From an uncultured Collinsella sp. (GTDB taxonomy: Bacteria > Actinomycetota > Coriobacteriia > Coriobacteriales > Coriobacteriaceae): DNA of 16,703 bases. Below, piece by piece: positions 6,431-11,603 of the stretch. Location of the stretch: NCBI GenBank assembly GCA_937926755.1, contig CALBBA010000074.1, positions 1 to 16,703 of the forward strand. The letters run 5' to 3'. Under the pieces are notes generated by a model that was not told the DNA's origin, made no database searches, and was given only the letters and a program-made list of their open reading frames with translations. The translations under genes and the position numbers were made by a program. The first letter of the stretch is position 1. Every line of letters starts with the position of its first letter.

Positions 6431-7963
6431 ATGTCTAATGCACTTGGTCGCGACCTTGCAAAGTTGGTTGCCGCGGTTGATGCTGCCGCCTCTGAGTGTG
6501 GTCATGGCGCGTATGGCCAACACTTCCATATTATGCCGCCGGCGGGTTGGCTCAATGACCCCAACGGTCTCTGCCAGGTGGGTGGCGTGTTTCACGCGTA
6601 CTTCCAGTATGCCCCGTTTGATGTGAACGGCGGCGTAAAGATGTGGGGCCATGCCACAAGCCGCGACTTTATGAACTGGGAATATGTTGGTGCGCCGCTG
6701 CTTCCCGACGAGCCGTTCGACTGCCATGGCGTGTATTCTGGCTCCGCGCTTGCCGAGGACGGCCGCATCCGCGTACTGTACACAGGCAACGTTAAGCTTT
6801 CCGATGCGGACGGCACGTACGATTACGTCAATACCGGTCGACGAGCCGATACCGTCTATGTGGAGAGCACCGACGGCCAGGCGTTCGGCGCCAAGCGTGT
6901 GGTGCTGACTTCCGAGGATTATCCCGAGGATTTGACCTGCCATGTGCGCGACCCCAAGGTGTGGCGTGACGTGGACGGGCGTTATCACATGGTGCTGGGC
7001 GCGCGTCGTCGCGTGGACGGGCCGCATGTCGAAAGCCGTTTTTGTGCGATGCACGGCGAAGGTGCCGGGCGCGATGTGGGCGAGATCTTGGTGTATGGCT
7101 CGGCCGATATGCTGAGCTGGGAGCTCGAAAGCCGCGTTTCCACGCCCGAGCGCTTTGGCTTTATGTGGGAGTGCCCGGGATACCTTGAGCTTGAGTCGGA
7201 TGGCGGTGTACCGGCGAAGTGGCTGTCCTTCTCGCCCCAGGGTCTTGAGGGCGGTCGTTGGGACCGCGGCAATGTGTATGCCGCTGGCTACATGCCTGTA
7301 TCGGGCGACATCACTGGTGGCAAGGACGCTTATGAGCTGGGCGAGTTCCGCCTGTGGGATGCCGGTTTTGACTTCTATGCGCCGCAGGAGTTTACGTCCG
7401 AGGATGGTCGCCACATTCTGATCGGCTGGATGGGCATGCCCGATGAGCCGACCTATGGCAACGCGCCCACCGTGGCGTGTGGCTGGCAGCACTGCATGAC
7501 GGTGCCGCGTGAGCTTACAGCCGGCGCCGGCGGCGTGGTGCTGCAGCAGCCGGCTCGCGAGATCGAGCGCCATTATGCCTCGGTGCGTGTGGGGCAGGGC
7601 TCGTTGGAGGTTGCCGACGATACCTGCTTTGACGTTGTTGTTGACGGTGTCGATGGCGCGTTTACCGCGACCGTTGATGACGAGCTGAAGCTGGAGTTTG
7701 TGCCCGCCGAGGGCGAACTGCCCTCGCGCTTTGAGATGCGATTTACCGATGAGGGTCGCGCTTCTGCCGGCTGCGGTCGTACCGTGCGTTGGGAGCCCGT
7801 CGACGAGGTTCGTAACGTGCGCATTGTTGGCGATGTCTCGTCGGTCGAGGTGTTCGTGAATGATGGCGCGCTCGTGTTTTCGACGCGCATCTATCCCGAG
7901 GCCTATGGCGTGACCGTTGACGCTCCGGGCACGAGCGTGAACTATCACACGCTCAACATCTAA
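6431..7963 (+). CDS. scrB: Sucrose-6-phosphate hydrolase, GH32 family
   Basis: The protein has 510 residues, typical for ScrB. The start at 6431 has only a modest AGGA (6420-6423) as ribosome site. It has the three GH32 catalytic blocks: WLNDPNG with nucleophile Asp43, RDP at 173-175 (transition-state stabiliser Asp174), and ECPGY with acid/base Glu247. An N-terminal five-bladed propeller is followed by a C-terminal beta-sandwich from about residue 365, ending in VEVFVNDGALVFSTRIYP, the standard GH32 tail. There is no signal peptide, so it acts in the cytosol, cleaving the sucrose-6-phosphate delivered by ScrA into glucose-6-phosphate and fructose. A 107-nt gap with a hairpin separates it from scrA. 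Other GH32 activities (fructanase) are less likely, given no export signal and the adjacent PTS. Confidence 0.95.
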   Translation: MSNALGRDLAKLVAAVDAAASECGHGAYGQHFHIMPPAGWLNDPNGLCQVGGVFHAYFQYAPFDVNGGVKMWGHATSRDFMNWEYVGAPLLPDEPFDCHGVYSGSALAEDGRIRVLYTGNVKLSDADGTYDYVNTGRRADTVYVESTDGQAFGAKRVVLTSEDYPEDLTCHVRDPKVWRDVDGRYHMVLGARRRVDGPHVESRFCAMHGEGAGRDVGEILVYGSADMLSWELESRVSTPERFGFMWECPGYLELESDGGVPAKWLSFSPQGLEGGRWDRGNVYAAGYMPVSGDITGGKDAYELGEFRLWDAGFDFYAPQEFTSEDGRHILIGWMGMPDEPTYGNAPTVACGWQHCMTVPRELTAGAGGVVLQQPAREIERHYASVRVGQGSLEVADDTCFDVVVDGVDGAFTATVDDELKLEFVPAEGELPSRFEMRFTDEGRASAGCGRTVRWEPVDEVRNVRIVGDVSSVEVFVNDGALVFSTRIYPEAYGVTVDAPGTSVNYHTLNI

Positions 7964-7985
7964 GCGATTCGTCGCATATCGGCGC

Positions 7986-7991
7986 TATACT
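7986..7991 (+). promoter_or_regulatory. Possible -10 element upstream of the PLP-like gene
   Basis: TATACT is a good -10 hexamer, but no recognisable -35 lies 16-18 nt upstream. If used, transcription would begin about 4-6 nt before the terminator hairpin at 8002. Confidence 0.25.
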
Positions 7992-8001
7992 GCAGCCGTT
8001 G

Positions 8002-8042
8002 CCCACGATGCGGGGAACACCCGCATCGTGGGTTTTTGTTTT
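8002..8042 (+). terminator. Strong intrinsic terminator after scrB
   Basis: CCCACGATGCGGG at 8002-8014 pairs perfectly over 13 bp with CCCGCATCGTGGG at 8020-8032 around GAACA. TTTTTGTTTT follows at 8033-8042. It ends the sucrose operon. The next ribosome site starts about 2 nt after the T-run. Confidence 0.92.
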
Positions 8043-8058
8043 GAAGGGACGGTGCCGT

Positions 8059-9051
8059 ATGGGCGTACAGCAGCTAGAAGAGGCCTGGGCTTTGAGGGCC
8101 GGCGCGCGTGAGGCGCGGTTGCTTGCGGCCCCGCATGTGCCGGCAGCGCTGTCGCAGCTGGGGATTGTGCGTCCCGGTGACCGCCTAGTGGCCTTTGCGG
8201 ATGACTTTGCCGATGCGTTTGCGCGCGGCTTTGATGGCTGCGACGTGGCTATGGTGGAGGAGTCGTCGGTTGCGGCGTTTGCTGCTGCGTCCGATGGCTT
8301 TGATGCTTCGTTTGATGCCGAGGGGCCGCACCTGTGGTGGTTCGTCAACTCCATTGGCGGGTTTGGACTGCGCGTGCCCGATCTTCGTGCGCTGGGTCGG
8401 GCGGCGCGTGAGGCCCATGCGCTGCTGGTTGTGGACAACACCGTGGCGTCAGCTTTTGGCTGCGATTCGCTGCGGCTGGGTTCTGCGCTGTCGCTCGAGG
8501 CGCTCGATCGCGTATGCGCCGGTGATGCTCCGCGCAAGTTGGTTGCCGTATCGGTCGCGCGCTCGCAGCTCAAGCGCCATCGTGTGGATGCCGCGGCCGA
8601 GTGCGCGCATACCCTGCTTGAGGGCTGTGGCTTGGCCAAGTTTGAATTGACTGCTGACGAGGCCGGTGTGCTGGAGCGGGGACTGGACTCGCTCGACGTC
8701 CGTATGCAGGCGCATTTCGACCGCGCCCGTGCGCTGGCCGAGTATCTGGCCGCCAACGAGATGGTGTGCAACGTGCGCTATCCCGGACTGAGCTCGCATC
8801 CCGACCATGCGGTTGCGACAGGAATCCTCGAGCACGGCTTTGGCCCGGCAGTTGAGTTTGACCTTATCGAGCGCAGTGCGGGTGATTTCTTCGATGCTTT
8901 GCCGGGGGAGTTTCGTACATCGCCCGCCGGCGGCGCAACGACGCGCCTCTCGGCCACGCGCGGCAAGCAGGGGAGCACCATCCGCCTCTTCGCCGGCACC
9001 GACAACCCCCTGGTCGTAGCGTCCGCCCTAGATAACGCCCTCCGCAACTAG
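8059..9051 (+). CDS. Degenerate Cys/Met-metabolism PLP-fold protein lacking the Schiff-base lysine
   Basis: The protein has 330 residues; ATG 8059 is preceded by AAGGGAC at 8044-8050. It resembles the cystathionine gamma-synthase/beta-lyase family (fold type I), which is usually about 380-400 residues. LLVVDNTVAS holds Asp126, the usual contact to the PLP ring nitrogen. Placing GSALSLEALDRVCAG (141-155) on the family block GADxxxHSATKYxxG puts Arg151 at the catalytic lysine. The substrate-binding ExPxNP segment is replaced by NSIGGFG, and the N-terminal tyrosine/arginine PLP-phosphate motif is absent. The C-terminus keeps TIRLFAGTDNP, matching the family's RLSVGxED end. It is therefore probably not a normal PLP lyase. 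A pseudoenzyme, regulator or rapidly diverging paralogue are all possible. The reading frame is intact, which argues against a simple pseudogene. Confidence 0.7.
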   Translation: MGVQQLEEAWALRAGAREARLLAAPHVPAALSQLGIVRPGDRLVAFADDFADAFARGFDGCDVAMVEESSVAAFAAASDGFDASFDAEGPHLWWFVNSIGGFGLRVPDLRALGRAAREAHALLVVDNTVASAFGCDSLRLGSALSLEALDRVCAGDAPRKLVAVSVARSQLKRHRVDAAAECAHTLLEGCGLAKFELTADEAGVLERGLDSLDVRMQAHFDRARALAEYLAANEMVCNVRYPGLSSHPDHAVATGILEHGFGPAVEFDLIERSAGDFFDALPGEFRTSPAGGATTRLSATRGKQGSTIRLFAGTDNPLVVASALDNALRN

Positions 9052-9071
9052 CTAAATCATCCTCGACTCCA

Positions 9072-9142
9072 TAAGTTGCGGTGAAATATGGATTGATTTA
9101 CGGCTTTATCGGCATAAACAGTCCCTATTTCACCGCAACTTA
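9072..9142. repeat. 71-bp palindromic element between convergent genes
   Basis: TAAGTTGCGGTGAAATA at 9072-9088 is the exact reverse complement of 9126-9142. After one mismatch, further pairs continue inward (GGA/TCC, then a G-U pair, TG/CA and TT/AA), leaving a loop of about 17 nt. It occupies nearly the whole gap between the PLP-like gene and the ModE-like gene. No T-run follows on either strand. It may be a dispersed palindromic repeat, a MITE remnant or a bidirectional 3'-end structure. Confidence 0.8.
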
Positions 9143-9183
9143 GAGAGGGGGTTGCGTAGCTAAAAAGCCCCGTCCCAAATTGG

Positions 9184-9528
9184 CTATTCTTTGATGCTGG
9201 CGATGAGGGCGTCGGCTTTGGTGGCAATGACCTTGTTTATGTCGGCCTGCAGCTTCTCGTAGACCGCTATGGCGCGCTCTCCGGCGGGGGTGAGGGTGGA
9301 TCCGCGGGCGCCGTCGCGCTCTATGAGCTTGCAGCCCAGCTGGCCTTCGGCTTCGTTCACAATGCGCCACGCTTTGGAATACGCCATGCCCATGCTCTTG
9401 GCGGCGCGGTTCAGCGAGTGCTCGCGGGCAATACCCTGCAGCAGCAAGACGCAGCCGTGACCAAACACGCCCGGCAGATCCTTGTCGCACGCTTGAATGA
9501 CCAGCTTTGCCGTCGTCTTGTACTTCAT
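9184..9528 (-). CDS. ModE-like winged-helix transcriptional regulator, DNA-binding domain only
   Basis: The protein has 114 residues from ATG 9528; the in-frame GTG at 9537 would add three. GGGGAG and GGAG lie upstream, so the start is ambiguous. The protein matches the N-terminal DNA-binding domain of ModE: GCVLLLQGIAREHSLNRAAK leads into SMGMAYSKAWRIV, a helix-turn-helix at about residues 37-58, and the wing KLIERDGARGSTLTPAG lies at about 67-83. Full-length ModE adds a molybdate-binding Mop domain, which is missing here. Standalone domains of this type are common regulators in anaerobes, often linked to molybdenum or redox enzymes, but no such gene is visible nearby. It is convergent with the PLP-like gene and divergent from guaB. 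The target is unknown. Confidence 0.85.
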   Translation of the reverse strand: MKYKTTAKLVIQACDKDLPGVFGHGCVLLLQGIAREHSLNRAAKSMGMAYSKAWRIVNEAEGQLGCKLIERDGARGSTLTPAGERAIAVYEKLQADINKVIATKADALIASIKE

Positions 9529-9553
9529 ACGCTCCACGTCTCCCCGCTAAAGT

Positions 9554-9568
9554 GTTTGCTGGGCAAAC
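9554..9568. promoter_or_regulatory. Inverted repeat upstream of the ModE-like gene
   Basis: GTTTGC and GCAAAC form a perfect dyad around TGG, ending 26 nt upstream of the ModE-like start codon. The position suits an autoregulatory operator, but a single short dyad is weak evidence. Confidence 0.35.
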
Positions 9569-9651
9569 GCAACGCCTGCGTCAAGCCCTCGTGTGCTCTT
9601 CTTAAATCATGCATTGTAGCAGTCAAAGTGCGTTAAGATACTTCCCCAGTA

Positions 9652-9663
9652 TTGGGCGCCCAA
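9652..9663. promoter_or_regulatory. 12-bp perfect palindrome upstream of guaB
   Basis: TTGGGCGCCCAA lies 58 nt before the guaB start and is followed by GGTTGGG, giving three alternating TTGGG/CCCAA half-sites between 9652 and 9670. It may be an operator for guaB. No known regulator consensus was recognised. Confidence 0.35.
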
Positions 9664-9721
9664 GGTTGGGCTGGGTCCTACGAGGCCTGCAGCCGACCGG
9701 TCGCATGGAAAAAGGAGAAAC

Positions 9722-11233
9722 ATGGCTACGTTCTTTCCCGGTGAGTCCCACACGTTTTCGGAGTATCTGCTGGTTCCTGGTTACTCGTCCTCGCAGTGCA
9801 TCCCCAACAACGTCTCTCTCAAGACGCCGCTAACCCGCTTCAAGCGCGGTGAGAAGCCGGCAATCACCCTGAACATCCCCATGGTTTCCGCCATCATGCA
9901 GTCCGTCTCGGGCGTCGACATGGGTGTCGCGCTCGCTACCGAGGGCGGCCTGTCCTTCATCTACGGTTCCCAGAGCGCCGAGTCCGAGGCCGCCATGGTC
10001 AAGGCCGTCAAGGATCACAAGGCCGGCTTCGTTCAGTCCGATTCCACGCTGACCCCCGACATGACTATGGAGCAGGTCATCGCCCTCAAGGAGAAGACCG
10101 GTCACTCCACCATGCCGGTCACCGACGACGGCACTCCCAAGGGTAAGCTCCTGGGCATCGTCACCAGCCGTGACTATCGCCCCAGTCGCGATGACCACCA
10201 GACGAAGGTCTCTGAGTTCATGACCCCGCGTGAGCAGCTCATCGTGGGCGACAAGAACATCAGCCTCAAGGTTGCCAACGACGTCATCTGGGACAACAAG
10301 CTCAACGCCCTGCCCATCGTCGACGATAACGATCACCTGATGGGCATCGTTTTCCGTAAGGACTACGACAGCCACAAGACCAACCCCAACGAGCTGCTCG
10401 ACGGCGACAAGCGCTACATGGTCGGCGCCGGTATCAACACCCGCGACTATGCCGAGCGCGTGCCGTTGCTTATCGAGGCCGGTGCCGACGTCCTGTGCAT
10501 CGACTCTTCCGAGGGCTTCAGCGAGTGGCAGAAGCGCACCATCGAGTGGATCCGCGCCAACTACGGCGAGGACGTCAAGGTCGGTGCCGGTAACGTCGTC
10601 GACGCCGAGGGCTTCCGCTTCCTGGCCGACTGCGGTGCCGACTTCATCAAGGTCGGTATCGGCGGCGGCTCCATCTGCATCACCCGTGAGACCAAGGGCA
10701 TCGGCCGTGGCCAGGCTACCGCGCTGATCGACGTCTGCCGCGCTCGCGACGAGTACTACGAGGAGACCGGTGTCTACGTGCCCGTGTGCTCCGACGGCGG
10801 TATCGTCTACGACTACCACATGACGCTCGCCCTGGCCATGGGTGCCGACTTTATGATGCTGGGCCGCTACTTTGCCCGCTTTGACGAGAGCCCCACGAAC
10901 AAGGTGCGTATCAATGGCCAGTATATGAAGGAGTACTGGGGCGAAGGCTCCAACCGTGCCCGCAACTGGCAGCGCTACGACCTGGGCGGCGCTGCGAAGC
11001 TCAGCTTCGTCGAGGGCGTCGACTCCTACGTTCCCTACGCCGGTTCCCTCAAGGACGGCGTGGGCGGCACGCTCTACAAGGTCAAGTCAACGATGTGCAA
11101 CTGCGGCGCCCTCTCGATCCCCGAGCTCCAGGAAAAGGCACGCCTAACGCTGGTCAGCTCGACCTCGATCGTCGAAGGTGGCGCCCACGACGTAGTCGTC
11201 AAGGATTCCCAGCAGAGCGTTTCCTATCGATAA
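9722..11233 (+). CDS. guaB: IMP dehydrogenase, divergent Tritrichomonas-like type
   Basis: The protein has 503 residues, with AAGGAGAA 5 nt before ATG 9722. It oxidises IMP to XMP with NAD+, the committed step of guanine nucleotide synthesis, in the cytosol. Two CBS motifs interrupt the TIM barrel at about residues 100-220 (TMPVTDDGTPKG, LNALPIVDD). The catalytic loop GIGGGSICITRETKGIGRG carries Cys319. The flap holds the base dyad Arg418-Tyr419 in NWQRYD. These residue numbers and much of the sequence (VCSDGGIVYDYHMTLALAMG, STMCNCGAL, VEGGAHDV) coincide with the well-studied T. foetus enzyme rather than with canonical bacterial GuaB, whose loop reads GPGSICTTR. Codon use is strongly biased toward C-ending codons, as in leuS and nusA, which suggests high native expression. 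It stands alone, without guaA nearby. Confidence 0.96.
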   Translation: MATFFPGESHTFSEYLLVPGYSSSQCIPNNVSLKTPLTRFKRGEKPAITLNIPMVSAIMQSVSGVDMGVALATEGGLSFIYGSQSAESEAAMVKAVKDHKAGFVQSDSTLTPDMTMEQVIALKEKTGHSTMPVTDDGTPKGKLLGIVTSRDYRPSRDDHQTKVSEFMTPREQLIVGDKNISLKVANDVIWDNKLNALPIVDDNDHLMGIVFRKDYDSHKTNPNELLDGDKRYMVGAGINTRDYAERVPLLIEAGADVLCIDSSEGFSEWQKRTIEWIRANYGEDVKVGAGNVVDAEGFRFLADCGADFIKVGIGGGSICITRETKGIGRGQATALIDVCRARDEYYEETGVYVPVCSDGGIVYDYHMTLALAMGADFMMLGRYFARFDESPTNKVRINGQYMKEYWGEGSNRARNWQRYDLGGAAKLSFVEGVDSYVPYAGSLKDGVGGTLYKVKSTMCNCGALSIPELQEKARLTLVSSTSIVEGGAHDVVVKDSQQSVSYR

Positions 11234-11257
11234 GCGGCTTTCCCAAGCACCGCACCT

Positions 11258-11313
11258 TGCCGTTCAAACCGTCGCTCGCGTACCAAAGTACGCGTCGCTC
11301 CTCTTTCACGGCA
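11258..11313 (+). repeat. Dispersed structured intergenic repeat, copy B
   Basis: This is the second copy of the element at 3584-3640, located 24 nt after the guaB stop codon. It differs by one T for C near the 5' end, one A for G near the 3' end and the loop (CAAA for ATGAA). The outer stem TGCCGT / ACGGCA stays paired because the first two changes are complementary. A further CCGCA / TGCGG pair flanks it at 11250-11254 and 11317-11321. Confidence 0.75.
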
Positions 11314-11392
11314 ATCTGCGGCACCTGGAAAACCCGTTCGTGCTAGAACGAGTTTCAGACAAAGGTTGATTCACAACCACGTTATTTAGATA

Positions 11393-11427
11393 AAGCGAGA
11401 TGCCTGTAAGTTGCAGGCATCTCGCTT
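11393..11427 (+). terminator. Perfect 14-bp hairpin downstream of guaB, possible terminator
   Basis: AAGCGAGATGCCTG at 11393-11406 pairs exactly with 11414-11427 around TAAGTTG. GTCGTATTT follows, a poor T-run. It is the best candidate for the end of the guaB transcript, but a structured leader upstream of leuS is also possible. Confidence 0.5.
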
Positions 11428-11435
11428 GTCGTATT

Positions 11436-11444
11436 TGCTATCAT
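11436..11444 (+). promoter_or_regulatory. Candidate extended -10 promoter for leuS
   Basis: TGCTATCAT matches TGn followed by a -10 hexamer (TATCAT at 11439-11444). No good -35 is visible, as is common for extended -10 promoters. Transcription would start near 11451, placing the whole 119-bp inverted-repeat element in the leuS leader. Confidence 0.35.
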
Positions 11445-11461
11445 CAGTCAAGTTAACCTTA

Positions 11462-11580
11462 GGGTCGGTCGGCTTAGCTTTGTTCGCTACAAGTTCCGCA
11501 CGCAAAGAAGAGCACTTAATGTGCTCTTCGTCTTGCGCAGGACTGTCCGCAGTAGCGAACAAAGCTAAGCCGACCGACCC
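11462..11580. repeat. 119-bp element with 29-bp perfect inverted repeats and nested hairpin, in front of leuS
   Basis: The left arm 11462-11490 (begins GGGTCGGTCGG, ends TTCGCTAC) is the exact reverse complement of 11552-11580. The 61-nt interior holds a nested hairpin: GAAGAGCAC (11507-11515) with GTGCTCTTC (11521-11529) around TTAAT, extended by CGCAA (11501-11505) and TTGCG (11533-11537). The right arm ends 12 nt before the leuS ribosome site AAGGAG (11593-11598). No convincing target-site duplication flanks it. A MITE-like insertion, an RNA leader structure or a protein-binding cruciform are possible. Confidence 0.9.
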
Positions 11581-11603
11581 CAGCTAAGATTAAAGGAGCT
11601 GAT

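Noticed and set aside
6404..7948. A 514-codon open frame on the minus strand opposite scrB
   Set aside because: It is a shadow of scrB, whose GH32 catalytic residues are all in place on the + strand; the antisense translation is His/Arg/Ala-rich with no domain.
9140..9183. A terminator for the ModE-like gene on the minus strand
   Set aside because: Only a 4-bp AGCC/GGCT pairing before a T-run could be drawn, too weak to list.
3584..11313. CRISPR or tandem repeat interpretation of the shared intergenic element
   Set aside because: Only two copies exist, 7.6 kb apart in different gene gaps, with no spacer periodicity and no cas genes.
11440..11603. A T-box riboswitch in the leuS leader
   Set aside because: No AGGGTGGNACCGCG-type T-box sequence or terminator/antiterminator pair was found; AGGGTCGG at 11461-11468 is only a superficial match and belongs to the inverted repeat.
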